From contig NZ_CP108106.1 in NCBI RefSeq assembly GCF_041435195.1, forward strand, positions 8,693,001 to 8,757,000: DNA of 64,000 nt, given 5' to 3'. The notes under the pieces are model-generated. The model made no database searches and had not been told where the DNA came from. It saw only the letters and a list, made by a program, of their open reading frames with translations. The translations under genes and the position numbers were made by a program. Position 1 is the stretch's first letter, and the number at the start of each line of letters is the position of its first letter. This DNA comes from Streptomyces sp. NBC_00224. GTDB taxonomy: Bacteria > Actinomycetota > Actinomycetes > Streptomycetales > Streptomycetaceae. Of the stretch, positions 1-9,700 are shown in pieces.

Positions 1-1713
1 CTGCTGACGTGTCGAAACTTGTATGGGTGACATCGAAACCGGGGCGTCGAAAAGGTCCCGGGATGAGCCTGGCGGGAGACCGCTTACTGGCCGGGCGGTG
101 TCCGGCATGAAGGTGGCGCGAGCCCGGTCTGCGGCGTTCGAGTGGAACAGGAGAAGGCGCGTTCGGATGCTGCCCTGAGGGGCGACAGGGGAGAGCCGCG
201 GTCCGGGAAGCTCCGGTGGGCGGCGTCAGAGTACCCGTTGCCGGATGCGTCGGCGGACCGGCTCGTAGTAGCGGTGAGGGTCCTGTAATGGGGCCGGAGC
301 GAAGGGGCCGGGTCGTTCGTGGCTGTGTTCGTACGATCAACCGGAAGTGCTCCGGGAGGAGTCGCGTGGACGAGCTGAAAGCGCCGGGCAAGCCGTTCGA
401 GATCTCGAAGTGGGCTGTCCAGGTGGCGTGGGAGAAGGTCAAGGCGAATCAGGGCTCAGCCGGGGTGGACGGGCAGTCGATCGCGGACTTCGAGAAGGAC
501 CTGAAGAACAATCTGTACCGGGTCTGGAACCGGATGTCCTCGGGGACGTACTTTCCCCCGCCGGTGAAGGCCGTGGAGATCCCGAAGGCGCACGGGACTG
601 GCACGAGAATTTTAGGCGTGCCGTCCGTGGCCGATCGGGTCGCGCAGACGGTCGCGGCCATGGAGTTGGAGAAGAGGGTCGAACCGATCTTCCATCCGGA
701 CTCCTATGGCTACCGGCCGGGCCGCTCGGCGTTGGATGCGGTCGGGACCTGTCGGCAGCGGTGCTGGGAGTACAACTGGGTGGTTGAGTTCGACATCCGG
801 AAGTTCTTCGACTCCGTGCCGTGGGACTTGATCGTCAAGGCGGTGAGGGCGCACTGCGACCTGCCGTGGGTGGTGCTGTATGTCAAACGGTGGCTTGCTG
901 CCCCGTTGGCGCTGCCCGGCGGCATGCTGGCCGCACGAGATCGTGGAACCCCGCAGGGCTCCGCGATTTCACCCGTGCTCGCCAATCTGTTCCTGCACTA
1001 TGCGTTCGACGCCTGGATCGCTCGGGAGTTCCCGGGCGTGGTGTTCGAGCGTTACGCCGACGATGCGGTGGTGCACTGTTCCAGTCTGGGGCAGGCCGAG
1101 ACCGTGCTGGCGGCGATCAGGGAGCGGATGGGCGAGGTCGGGCTGGAGCTGCACCCGGACAAGACCCGGATTGTGTACTGCAAGGACGATCGGCGGCGCA
1201 GCTCGCACGAGTACACGTCGTTCACGTTCCTGGGGTTCACTTTTCGGCCGCGACAGGTGCGGACCAAGACCGGGAAGATGCGGTTGGGCTTCAACCCGGC
1301 GGTCAGCAAGGACGCCTTGAAGAAGATGAGTGCGACGGTGCGAGCCTGGCGGCTTCACCATCGCACAGGCTCCTCCGAACACGACCTCGCGCGAAGGATC
1401 AATCCTGTCGTGCGGGGGTGGATGCAGTACTACGGGGCGTTCTACCGCTCCGCGCTGTATCCCCTTCTGGCCCGCATCAACGCCTACCTGGTGCGGTGGT
1501 CGCGCAACAAGTACAAACGGCTGCAAGGACGCAAGAAGGCCCAGGCGCAATGGGCGATGGCCGTGAAGTTGCGGCCGAAGTTCTTCGCCCAATGGGCTTG
1601 GGTGACTTGGGTCCCCGCCGTCTGGTGACCAGGACGACAAGAGCCGTATAAACCGAGAGGTTTACGTGCGGATCTGTGGGAGCCCGGAGCTGAGACGCTC
1701 CGGGCTACCCGAC
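1..1713 (+). mobile_element. Group II intron (intron C), 3' portion; 5' end lies outside the window
   Basis: Bases 1-365 align by eye with the internal non-coding part of intron A (from about 27222), sharing blocks such as GCTGACGTGTCGAAA, GAGCCTGGCGGG and GGAACAGGAGAAGG. This is followed by a maturase ORF and a domain V hairpin at 1641-1674, beginning GAGCCGTATAAACCG and pairing with the ACGTGCGGATC side. A domain VI hairpin follows (GCCCGGAGC...GCTCCGGGC) and ends near CTACCCGAC. By alignment roughly 220 nt of the 5' end are missing to the left. The intron's 3' end abuts directly the left inverted repeat of the ISL3 element that follows. Confidence 0.85.
366..1628 (+). CDS. ltrA-like: Group II intron reverse transcriptase/maturase
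   Basis: Intron-encoded protein of 420 aa. It helps the intron RNA fold and splice and copies it into DNA at new sites. The reverse transcriptase core is visible: the N-terminal GVDGQSIADFEKDL block, the YGYRPGRSALDAV block, a GTPQGSAISPVLANL block, and the catalytic FERYADDAVVH (YADD). The C-terminal maturase domain includes NPVVRGWMQYYGAFYR. There is no HNH endonuclease domain, as is usual for short actinobacterial maturases. The GTG start at 366 is chosen because it follows GGGAGGAG and matches the starts of the two paralogues at 25784 and 27581. An upstream start at 216 would add a tail made of ribozyme sequence. Confidence 0.93.
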   Translation: MDELKAPGKPFEISKWAVQVAWEKVKANQGSAGVDGQSIADFEKDLKNNLYRVWNRMSSGTYFPPPVKAVEIPKAHGTGTRILGVPSVADRVAQTVAAMELEKRVEPIFHPDSYGYRPGRSALDAVGTCRQRCWEYNWVVEFDIRKFFDSVPWDLIVKAVRAHCDLPWVVLYVKRWLAAPLALPGGMLAARDRGTPQGSAISPVLANLFLHYAFDAWIAREFPGVVFERYADDAVVHCSSLGQAETVLAAIRERMGEVGLELHPDKTRIVYCKDDRRRSSHEYTSFTFLGFTFRPRQVRTKTGKMRLGFNPAVSKDALKKMSATVRAWRLHHRTGSSEHDLARRINPVVRGWMQYYGAFYRSALYPLLARINAYLVRWSRNKYKRLQGRKKAQAQWAMAVKLRPKFFAQWAWVTWVPAVW

Positions 1714-3333
1714 TAGGCGTTGATCGCTGGCCCGTTGGGTGTCAGTTGAGCAGGATGCGCTGGCGGAGGAGTGGGAATCCGGCCCGGCCGTAGGTTTGGC
1801 GCTTGAGGAGTTTGATCTTGTGGTTGACGCCCTCGGTGCGGCCGTTGTGCCAGGGCAGGGTGAGGGCGGCGTCGACGGCGGATCTGTCGCGCTCCAGGCC
1901 GGTGGCGAAGGAGTGCAGGAAGGGCAGGTCGGCCGCGCGGGACCGGGCGATCCAGGTGTTCAGCCGCTCCGGATTGCCCGGTGCGGGGGCGAGGAGTGCG
2001 GCGAAGTCGCCGATCTGCGTGGCCAGGGCAGTCATCTGGGGCAGGCGGCGGCCAGTTTGTCGCGCAGCGCCGACTGGTCTTCTTTGAGGTGGGCGGGGTC
2101 GGTGAGCAGGAGGCGGGTGGTTCGCCGCGGGGAGAGGGTGGCGTGGTCGGCTTCGACGCGGCCTTGGGTGATGTAGCGGACCAGGAGGTTCGCGCTGCCG
2201 GTGTAGCCGAGTGCGCGGATCTCGGCGAGCAGGTGGGTGACGGGAACGCCGGGGTCCTCGGCGCGGCGTCGACGCAGGTGCTCGCGGTAGGGGTCGACCA
2301 GAGTGGGACGGTATTGCGGGGCTCGGACGAGCCGGTCGGGCTCGGTGTGGCGGGCGTAGCGTTTAACGGTGTTGAGGGCGAGGTTCAGGCGTCGGGCGCA
2401 TTCGAGCAGGCCCACGCCCTGGCCGAGCAGGTCGTGGACCTGCTGCCAGCGTTCACGGGTGGTCTGTGCACGTCTGCCCTCGTGGAACGGCGGTCCCAGG
2501 GGTGCCCAACAGGCGCTGTGCGCCAGGACTTCCCGCTGGACCGCCTCGCCGAGCAGGTGCCACAGGTGCCAGCGGTCCATGACCTGCACGACGTGGGGTG
2601 CCGCGTCGGTGACGGCCTGGGCGAAGCTGCCGGCCCCGTCCCGGCACACGGCCTCGAATCCCGTGTGCTCGCGCAGCCAGGTGGCGACCGGCTCCTTCGC
2701 GCGGTCTGCGAGCACGTCGACACGCGCGCCCGTGGCAGCGTCGATGATGATCGTGGCGTAGCGGTGGCCGCGGCGCAGGGCGAACTCGTCGATGCCCAGC
2801 ACCCGCGGGATGGCCGGCGTCGGCACGGGGATGCGCATCAGACAGTTCAGGGCGGTCGCCCAGGACAGCGCGCAGTGCAGCACGGTCAGCAGCCGGGCTC
2901 CGGCCGATCCCGCCAGCGCCACGGCCACCGCGTTCACCACGTGTTGCAGGGCCGGGGTGCGGCGCTGGTATCGCACCGTCAACCCGGTGACCTGCTCGGC
3001 GAAGGTGGCCTTCGGGCACTCGGAGCTCTCGCAGTACAGGCGGCGCACCGACAGGTCGATGACGACGGCCCGGCCGCCCACCGCCTCGTCCGCGACATGC
3101 CGCACGTACCGGGAGTGCACCCAGTCCGATTCCGTCCCGCACCCCGGGCAGACAGCTGCGATCTCGTCCCGGGTCCGGGCCGCGATCCGCAGCAGATCGC
3201 CGCTGGCCTCCACGTGATCAACCCGTACCGCGGCCAGCTGCGGCAGCAGGTCTTCCAGCCGAATCTCACACACCACCAGGATGACGCCACCAACCAGCCC
3301 ACACTATAAGCCAGTTGACCCGATCAACGCCTA
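1714..3333 (-). mobile_element. ISL3-family insertion sequence
   Basis: The terminal inverted repeats are visible: TAGGCGTTGATC at 1714-1725 and its complement GATCAACGCCTA at 3322-3333. They flank a single transposase gene that occupies nearly the whole interval. The left repeat starts where the group II intron ends, so one element was inserted into or beside the other. No clear target-site duplication could be picked out by eye. Confidence 0.75.
1742..3276 (-). pseudogene. ISL3-family transposase, split by one frameshift
   Basis: A DDE transposase that cuts and pastes its own element. The first frame (3276 down to 2032, 414 aa) has an N-terminal zinc-binding motif CPGCGTESDWVHSRY, the catalytic-core block VLGIDEFALRRGHRY and VMDRWHLWHLL. 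The second frame (2035 down to 1742, 97 aa) carries the C-terminal block HNGRTEGVNHKIKLLKRQ. The family normally has one continuous ORF. The two frames meet at CCTGCCCCAGATGACTG, where the stop of the first overlaps the ATG of the second as ATGA. One lost C in the CCCC run explains it. Translational coupling or a frameshift is possible, but inactivation is the simpler reading. Confidence 0.85.
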
Positions 3334-3472
3334 CGAAAATCTTGGAAGACCCTAATTCGTGATAGACCCCCGTCGGATGGTCGCGTCGACGGCTCGTTTC
3401 GGAAATCAGGCTGGTACGCCATTGCGGTAGCTCCAGTGAACTTCCGGGGCGTTGGGCACAGGGAACGCGAGA

Positions 3473-3988
3473 ATGGAGAGCATTCTGTTTGCGACTTGGC
3501 GAGCGAAGGGACATGTCTTGAGCTGGGAAGCGGGAAAGCGAAGCTATGCGGCGAGAATCAGTGTTACTTTGGCTATTCTAGCCGGGAGTACGTTGAGTGG
3601 ACTGACGGGAACGTCGGCGGCTGCAGAATCCGGGTGTGGAACCGCTGATACCGATATCGCCGGAACGTACCTCGGTCATCAATTCTTCGGAAAGACGGCG
3701 GACTGGGGCACCGTCCTCGCCCTGCATCACACAGGCGAAGCCGACCTCGATGGCATCACCAAAAGCGGACGCGGTACTTGGAAGCGTGAAGAGGGGGTGG
3801 TTGTCATCCACCTCGAGAGCAACGACATCCAGCTCATCCCAACGTGCACGCCTAAAACGACGAAGGTTCAGTCCCTGCAGGGCGGTGTCGTTCACGGAAC
3901 CAACCGCGGGGGGTGGTCCTTCTTGCTCTACCGGGCGCTCGACGAACGGAAGGACGAGCAGGTCCATATCACCTTTCCAGCGAAATAA
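3473..3988 (+). CDS. Secreted hypothetical protein
   Basis: Protein of about 171 aa, not recognised as a known family. It has an export signal: KRSYAARISVTLAI, then a hydrophobic run, then an Ala-rich cleavage site ending GTSAAAES. The mature part contains CGTADTDIAGTYLGH and further on PTCTPKTTK, so at least two cysteines that could pair outside the cell. The ATG at 3473 is preferred over a TTG at 3452 in the same frame, but no strong ribosome site distinguishes them. It stands alone between mobile elements, about 140 bp after the ISL3 element's right end. Confidence 0.55.
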   Translation: MESILFATWRAKGHVLSWEAGKRSYAARISVTLAILAGSTLSGLTGTSAAAESGCGTADTDIAGTYLGHQFFGKTADWGTVLALHHTGEADLDGITKSGRGTWKREEGVVVIHLESNDIQLIPTCTPKTTKVQSLQGGVVHGTNRGGWSFLLYRALDERKDEQVHITFPAK

Positions 3989-4213
3989 AATCGGACCGCC
4001 CGGAGGGCGCGGCAGAGCCGCCCCATAAAGGGGCTTGCGAAGGCAGTGGACGGGAAGTCGATGATCATGCCAGGTGTCGATAATTATATGATCGGCGTTC
4101 CGAGCGGACCGGCACGATGATCGACTTCATCCGTACCTCGCGCTGCATCACCGTTCGACACGGCCCGGTGATTCCTTCCGGTGCTTCGGAACGCCTCGTC
4201 CCCGAGGCCCGCA
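3989..4213. other. Intergenic, nothing recognised
   Basis: 225 bp between a plus-strand secreted protein and the 3' end of the minus-strand GH76 gene. The start is GC-rich and imperfectly palindromic (CCGCCCGGAGGGCGCGGCAGAGCCGCC), which may act as a terminator for the converging genes. No ORF stands out. Confidence 0.3.
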
Positions 4214-6151
4214 TCAAGGCTCCAGCTGCCTGACACGGTTCTGTAGACGGAGGAGAGCGCGCGGCGATACTCCGCCGTTACTTTCCCGAAGCCCCCTGAT
4301 CTCCAGTTCCTCGGTGACGGTGAGTGCTGCGAGCGCGCTTGCCTGGGTGCGCCAGTCGACTTGGTTGATGGTGCCGCCTGCCCAGCGCTGTCCGAGTCGG
4401 TTGAGGGGGTCCCGGTCGGTGTTCCAGATGGAGTCGGCGTGTCTTTCCAAATACGCCTGGTAGGCGGTGGATCCGGTGGCGTCTGCGAGGTCGGCGAGGT
4501 GGCGCGTGAAGATGCCCTTGAACTGCTTCTGGTTGTCGTCGCAGGAGTGGGTTCCGATGTCGCATGACTCGGTCAGGACTCCGTTGCGGGTCAGTGCGGG
4601 AGAAGACAGTGCGACGTCGGCCAGGCGCTGGGCGGTGTCGAGGTAGCGGCTGTGTCCGGTGGACCGCTACAGCTGGGTGAAGGCACCGATGGCCAGTCCC
4701 TGGTTGTAGCCCCATACGGTCTGGTCGTTGTTGGCGCAGGCAGCCGTCAGCCCGTCATTGACCAGACCCGAGGAGTTGATCATCCCGCTGGCCAGGTACC
4801 AGTTCGCGATGGTGGTTGCGCGGGCGCCCCACACGGTGTCGCCGGCGATTCGCTGGTGCAGTGAGGCGGTCAGCCACAGGTACAGCCCGTTGGTGACGGC
4901 GTTCTTGTAGGTGCGCTCCCGGTCCCACAACACACCGCCGCCGCACATGCCGGGGTCCCAGTACTGGCGCACGTAGTCGGTGATCGTGACCGCCTCGTCG
5001 AGGTAGCGCCGCTCGCCCGTGTGGTCGTATGCCGCCAGCCAGGCCATCGCCCACCAGGCCGCGTCGTCGATCGCCCGGCTGATGAAGTGCCCCTCGATGG
5101 CATCGGAGCTGCGCACACCCGCGGGGAAGACACCCTGGTTCCGCTCGAAGGTCCGGGCGATCACCCACTCGTAGTCGCGCCGCCCGGTGCGCTCGGCGAA
5201 GTCGATGAGTGAGGTGAGCGCGACCGCCGTTTTCCACCAACTGCCGGGCCACCAGCCCTCGTTGGTGTGATACGAGGCCATCAAGGCGTCGGCTGCGGCG
5301 CGAGCCCTGGTCGGCGCGGGCCGGACCCAGGCCGTACAGCGGCTCTCCTGATGGGAGGCCTCACGGCCGCATGCACGGACTGCGCCGCCATACAGCAGAC
5401 CACGTGGGTCCCGGGTGGCGAACAGGGCCGTGCGGGCCGAGTCGGCTGCGGACGCCACGCGCGTGCGCCCCAGGGAGGAGCCCTCGGGCCGGCTCGCGCC
5501 GGTGTCCCAGGAGCGGTCGAGCCAGATATCGTCGCCCCGGCTGCCGTTGTGGAGAACGCCCCAGCCCATGGCCCTGCGCTGATCGATGTGCAGGCTGATG
5601 GTGCGTCCGAAGAGGGTGACCGGGGGAACGGGGGTGCCGTCGCCTGCTGCGGTGACGGGGTCGGCGCCGTCGCAGGACATGCCGTCACACACGGTGGGAT
5701 ACACCCAGTCGGTACAGGTCACACCGTCAGTGTCGCCGCAGGCGCGGATCCAGCCGCGCCGGTGGCGCACCGAGTCGGTGAGGTTGTACATCAGTGTGCG
5801 CACGCCGGTCCGAGTACGGGTGATGCCGGTCTTGCCCAGTACGGGCTCCCAGGTTCCGCCCCGGTCCCAGGAGCGGTCCAGCCAGACCGCGTCGCCAGTC
5901 CTGTCGTTGCTGATGCTCGCCCAGGCCATGTTGTCCGGGACAGAGACATGCAGGCGCAGAGTCCGGCCGTTGACGTTCCGGTTCGGCACCGGAAAGGCGT
6001 CACTCCGCGCTTTCGAGGGGTCCAGGGTGTCGCAGGCCAGCGCGCAGACCGGGGGCGCGTCGTGGGAGGGCACGGGCGCGGCCAGGAGGTTAACCAAGAC
6101 GACGGCCGGGGTCAGTAGTCCGTAGAGGACGCGGGGGAGCAGCAGTGACAT
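4214..6151 (-). pseudogene. Secreted GH76-type glycosidase, interrupted by an in-frame amber stop
   Basis: The signal peptide MSLLLPRVLYGLLTPAVVLV is followed by two related N-terminal modules, each with a WLDRSWD motif (VWLDRSWDRGGTWEP and IWLDRSWDTGAS). After these comes an (alpha/alpha)6-type catalytic region typical of glycoside hydrolase family 76 (alpha-1,6-mannan-active enzymes): NEGWWPGSWWKTAVAL, AIDDAAWWAMAWLAAYD, CGGGVLWDRERTYKNAVTN, VWGYNQGLAIGAF. A TAG at 4667-4669 interrupts the gene, and the same frame continues homologously as RSTGHSRYLDTAQRLA down to 4214. One base change from Tyr (TAC to TAG) explains it. The upper part alone, about 494 aa, keeps most of the catalytic domain. 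The ATG at 6151 is the probable start. Confidence 0.75.
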
Positions 6152-6473
6152 GGGGTGCTGCGTCTTTCCGTGAGAGCCGTGCACACAGGGGTGGGGTGGA
6201 GTGTGTAGCCGTCTCGTCCCCGCTCAGGTGACCGTGATCCCGCAGATGGCTCCTGGGGAGGCGTGGACGGCCTTCACGAGACGTTCGCTGCTGATCGGAC
6301 GCCGGACGCACTAGGTTCTGCCAGGAGGCGAGTTCAGCGTGCCCAGTCGCACTATGGGCGAGGGGGTGAACTCGTGGCGGTCCGGCTTGTGTTCATCAGC
6401 AGACATGTCGCGCCGCACCCACGGGGCGCGGCCTGCTGAGTCGGCGCCGGTCAAACGGGGAGTACGGCCCCCT
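6152..6473. other. Gap, nothing recognised
   Basis: About 320 bp upstream of the GH76 gene. It should hold that gene's promoter, but no -10/-35 pair could be named with confidence. No coding signal was seen. Confidence 0.3.
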
Positions 6474-6668
6474 TCAGGTCAGACTGCGGGCTTCGTATGC
6501 CGCGGCGGACCAGGCGGTCCCGTTCTGCGCCGGTGTGAGCGTCACGGTGAGCAGGCTGCGCCCGCGGGTGAGGCCGGGAGGTAGTTGGTAGGTGTCATCG
6601 AGCCAGCGGCGGCCGGTATTGGCGAGCGGCTGGTACCAGTCGAGCAGCTGGTGTCCGTCAACCGCGGC
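6474..6668 (-). pseudogene. C-terminal fragment of a secreted glycosidase-like protein
   Basis: An open minus-strand stretch reads DGHQLLDWYQPLANTGRRW, then LDDTYQLPPGLTRGRS, and ends with WSAAAYEARSLT and a stop. The LPPGLTRGRS...VTLTP...W..AYE pattern resembles the C-terminal beta domain of DUF2961-like or related sugar-acting proteins (judged from family memory, not a search). No start or N-terminus is present, because the sequence is replaced upstream by an IS256-type fragment on the other strand. It is best read as a stump left by that insertion. Confidence 0.35.
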
Positions 6669-6670
6669 CA

Positions 6671-6827
6671 CTTCTCCACGGAGCAGGCCGCAGTGAAGGT
6701 CCTCTACCTGGCCATCCGCGAGCTGATCGAGCCCAAGACCCGCAGCAAAACCCACGTCGCGCCGCACTGGAAGGCCGCGCTGAACGCATTTTCGATCTAC
6801 TTCCAGGACCGCATTACCCTCAAGTGA
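6671..6827 (+). pseudogene. IS256-family transposase, C-terminal fragment
   Basis: Only the last ~50 residues of a mutator-type transposase remain: FSTEQAAVKVLYLAIREL, then HWKAALNAFSIYFQDR. The WKAALNAF..YF.DR ending is characteristic of the IS256 family. Upstream it runs directly into the antiparallel glycosidase fragment, so this is an IS end left by deletion. Confidence 0.65.
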
Positions 6828-6942
6828 ACCCCCAGGACTTACACGGAGTCACTGATGCGAGGAAAGGAGCGGGGCCTCCCGCTCCGGCCGGGTGCGCAGG
6901 ATGCTCGGCTTAGGCGGAAGTCCGAATCCGGGGAGGCCCTCG

Positions 6943-7326
6943 ATGACTTCACCGTACGACGGCGTGCAGCGGGTGGGAATGGACTTGCAGCGCCGACGTT
7001 CAGTCTTGGCGCGCATGGCGCAGGACGGGCAGCGGGTGGGCAAGATGGTCCGGTTCAACAACGATCCGGCCCGGCTCAAGCGGGAGATTGCTAAGGCTGG
7101 TTCAGCACCGAAGGTGGTGCGCGGCCAGCGGCGGGCACTGGTCGTGCTGCACCACTCTATCCTCGTCTCGATCTGGCACATGTTCACCCGCGAGATCGAA
7201 TACGCCGACCTGGGTGGCGACTACTTCCTCGAACGCGCCGGCAAGACCCGGGCCACCTGTCGGCTGGGCAGCCAGCTCAACCGGCTCGGTTACCAGGTCA
7301 ACCTCCAGCCCGTGCAGGTCACATGA
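6943..7326 (+). pseudogene. IS110-family transposase with its middle deleted
   Basis: The reading frame joins the start of an IS110-type recombinase (VGMDLQRRRSVLARM...DGQRVGKMVRFNNDP) straight to its end (RRALVVLHHSILVSIWHMF, then YADLGGDYF, then RLGSQLNRLGYQVNLQP). The join is near residue 50 and stays in frame, giving 127 aa in place of about 400. The central DEDD residues and the C-terminal serine region needed for recombination are largely missing. The product cannot transpose by itself. Confidence 0.75.
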
Positions 7327-7377
7327 ACTACCCTGACCTGCACAGACCGTGGATTTTCGTATCAGTGAACGCCGACA

Positions 7378-7414
7378 CGTGTCCGCCCGCCGTCAGAGCC
7401 GGCGGGCGGACACG
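7378..7414 (-). terminator. Perfect 15-bp stem-loop, terminator of the gene ending at 7426
   Basis: CGTGTCCGCCCGCCG (7378-7392), a 7-nt loop TCAGAGC, then the exact complement CGGCGGGCGGACACG (7400-7414). It lies 12 bp past the stop of the minus-strand secreted-protein gene. There is no strong U run, as is common for actinobacterial terminators. Confidence 0.85.
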
Positions 7415-7425
7415 GCCCGAAAGGT

Positions 7426-7902
7426 TCAGGACTCCTTCGGGGCAACGGGGGCGATCACAGCGACAGTGAACCCGACATCCTTGTAGACCCCGTCGACGCC
7501 GGTGTCGACCAGGACCCAGTTCTTTGCATCAGCGCATACCTTGGCCGGTCCTGCATCCGCGTAGACCTCGGACTTCCAGGCGGCATCCGTGTCCGGGGTG
7601 GCGACGGCATAGGCGCCTGCCGCGACCGGCTGGGTGAGGTGGACGCAGTACTTGCCCGTTTCCTTCTTCTCCAGCTTGTCGATCAAGCCGTCCTTGCGGG
7701 TGAAGGTGCCGTCCGCCTTGACCTTGGCCACTCCCAGCACCTCAATGCCGGTGAGGAACGGGGCATCGGCGTCCTGGCGCAATGCCCCAGGGCTCGACGC
7801 GATGTCGTCAGCATGGGCGCTGCCGACGGCGCCGACTACGGCACCGCAGGCCATCAGCGGCGCGGCAACCAGGCCACTGAACAGCTTGAGACGTGTCTTC
7901 AT
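7426..7902 (-). CDS. Secreted hypothetical protein
   Basis: Protein of 158 aa with a clear signal peptide: MKTRLKLF, a hydrophobic AAPLMACGAVVGAVGSA core and cleavage after AHA. The mature part begins DDIASSPGALRQ and contains two cysteines (KYCVHLTQP and AKVCADAK) that could form a disulfide. The C-terminus carries repeated short hydrophobic strands (WVLVDTGVDGVYKDVGFTV), suggesting a beta-rich fold. The family was not recognised. The gene ends at a strong hairpin terminator and is probably transcribed alone. Confidence 0.75.
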   Translation of the reverse strand: MKTRLKLFSGLVAAPLMACGAVVGAVGSAHADDIASSPGALRQDADAPFLTGIEVLGVAKVKADGTFTRKDGLIDKLEKKETGKYCVHLTQPVAAGAYAVATPDTDAAWKSEVYADAGPAKVCADAKNWVLVDTGVDGVYKDVGFTVAVIAPVAPKES

Positions 7903-8327
7903 GGGGACTACTCTTTCCGTCGAGGGAGGGAAAGCGCCGTGGGCAGGCGCTTACAGATCCGGCACCACGTCATTGCGATTGCGCGGTGCCACACCCACTG
8001 CGTCCCTTCCCCGACTCGCGAACTGCCCGTCGCCACGGCGCTGAAGTTCACCCGACTGACACGCGTGTCGGTGACTCTGTGTAGGGGCTGTGTATGATCG
8101 CGATCAATCGGTCTGGCGGAGGAGGGTAAAGCCTGCTCTGTCGTGCATCTGCCGCGCGATCCCCTTGGTCTTGGTATTGACCCCTCGGTGGGGCCGTTGC
8201 TGTACAGGAAGCCAATTCCAAAGCGCAGTCGATCTTGTTGTGGAGATCGCTGGACGCGTGACCGGTCCCCTCGGCGTAGCGCGTGAAGTGCCAACTTACA
8301 CAGGCTCGTTCGGGGGAGGGGGGACCG

Positions 8328-8962
8328 ATGCGGTTCCAACGTACTACCGGTCTGAGTCCGTATCAGCTGGGCCTACTCATCGCCGGGGCGGAGCGCAGTC
8401 TTCCGGGCTGGGAGAGACCGACGGGCCGTCCGCGTGCGCTGCCGTTGTGGAAGGTGGGGGTCGTACTCTGCTTCCTCCTGCGTCACAACGCGGTGCAGGA
8501 GATGGCTGGCGAGCTGTTCGGCATTTCGCACCGACCGTCTCCCGCTATGCCACCGTGTTGCGGCCCGTAGTGCGTGACATGCTGAAGCGGCTCGGGTTCG
8601 GCATCGCCCGGCTGCCGCGCGGCGCGCCAGTGCTCGTCGACGGGTTCCTCGCCTCCTGCTGGGACTGAAAGGCCGCTGAGCAGCTGTTCTCCGCGAAGCG
8701 CCACCGCAGTGGCCACAACATCCAGGTGATCTCCGACCTGTGTGGCCGGCTCCGGGAAGTGCGCTGGCCGCTGCCCGTCATGACGCCTACGCGTATACCG
8801 CTTCGGGAGCGGAGGCCGCTGTCGGCAGACATCCCCGGCTCGGTGAGAAGGGATACCAGGGCAGTGACCTGTTCACCCCGTACAAGAGGCCCCTGCACCG
8901 CCCGCTAACCGACACCGAGAAGACCTGCAACCGGGCCCACTCCTCGATCCGTTTGCGGTGCT
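8328..8962 (+). pseudogene. IS5-type (DDE) transposase, frameshifted and with a nonsense codon
   Basis: Pieces of one transposase occur in successive frames: MRFQRTTGLSPYQLGLLIAG, then TVSRYATVLRPVVRDML and LPRGAPVLVDGFLASCWD followed by an in-frame TGA where Trp is expected. Next come KAAEQLFSAKRHRSGHNIQV and, after another frameshift, AAARHDAYAYTASG and GEKGYQGSDLFTPYKRP up to NRAHSSIR. The VDG, GHN and EKGYQG blocks are those of IS5-group DDE enzymes. It ends where an IS630 fragment in the opposite strand begins. Confidence 0.75.
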
Positions 8963-9700
8963 CAGCAGGTCGCGGTAGTCGCGCCAGGTGAGGCTGGCCT
9001 CCTCGCCGGCCCGGCGGCGGTAGACGTGCAGCCGGTAGATCAGTCGTGGGCGGTGCCGGTCTGGTAGCACAGAAGACCGGCCATCGAGACCCGGCCGCCC
9101 CTGCTGCCCGGCACCCGCACCACCAGGGCGTGTCCGCGTGGCGCCCAGGTCCGCGCCCGCGGCGGGACCATCGTGCGTCCGCACTCGTCCTCGAAGCAGA
9201 CCCAGCCACCCAGATCCGCAGCGGTCTTTCCGCCCGCGGCCAGACCTCCTCTTCGAACACCTCCACCGCGCCCTCGTCCCGCTCGGTCGCCCGCCGCGTG
9301 GGCACCTGGCACGACCAGCCGTGGCGCTTGAGCAGCGTCCGCACCCCGGGCACCGAGTAGCTGACGTGGAACTCCGCCCGATCACCGTCTTGATACAGGC
9401 CAGCGTCCCACCGCTGATCGGCCCGGCCATGCGCTGCCTGCCTGCCTGCCTGCCTGCCTGCCCGCCCGCCCGCGCCGCAGCGCCGCCTCCAGCTTCGCGA
9501 ACTGCTCCGCCCCCAGCCGCAGCCGACAGGCCGGACCCTGGGACCGCAAGGGCCCGATTGTCCCCGGTCCGCCACGCCTGCCCCCAGCGATTGGCAGACA
9601 CCCTCGCCCCCCGGTCCGCTGCGGCTTCACCATAGCCATCCAGACCGCCGACGTCATCAATCTCGACGCCCCAGGCGTCGGTCCCACCGGCGTCATCGGC
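8963..9700 (-). pseudogene. IS630-family transposase, truncated and frameshifted
   Basis: Read in three minus-strand frames: ANRWGQAWRTGD (N-terminal helix-turn-helix region), then LGAEQFAKLEAAL, EFHVSYSVPGVRTLLKRH, GWSCQVPTRRATERDE, and finally CFEDECGRTMVPPRARTWAP and LTWRDYRDLLSTA. The DE in FEDECG and the RTWAP block are IS630 catalytic-core signatures. The C-terminus, with the last catalytic residue, is cut off at the IS5 fragment. A tetranucleotide run at 9434-9472 causes one of the frame changes. Confidence 0.75.
9434..9472. repeat. Tetranucleotide microsatellite (CTGC)n/(CCGC)n
   Basis: Five to six CTGC/CCTG units followed by three CCGC units, inside the IS630 transposase remnant. 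Read on the minus strand it encodes repeated Gly-Arg-Gln-Ala. Such runs change length by polymerase slippage, and the transposase frame is broken here. Confidence 0.85.

Noticed and set aside
2032..2035. Programmed frameshift or coupled two-ORF organisation of the ISL3 transposase
   Set aside because: The ATGA overlap is suggestive, but the family uses one ORF and no slippery heptamer in the correct phase is present. One lost C is the simpler explanation.
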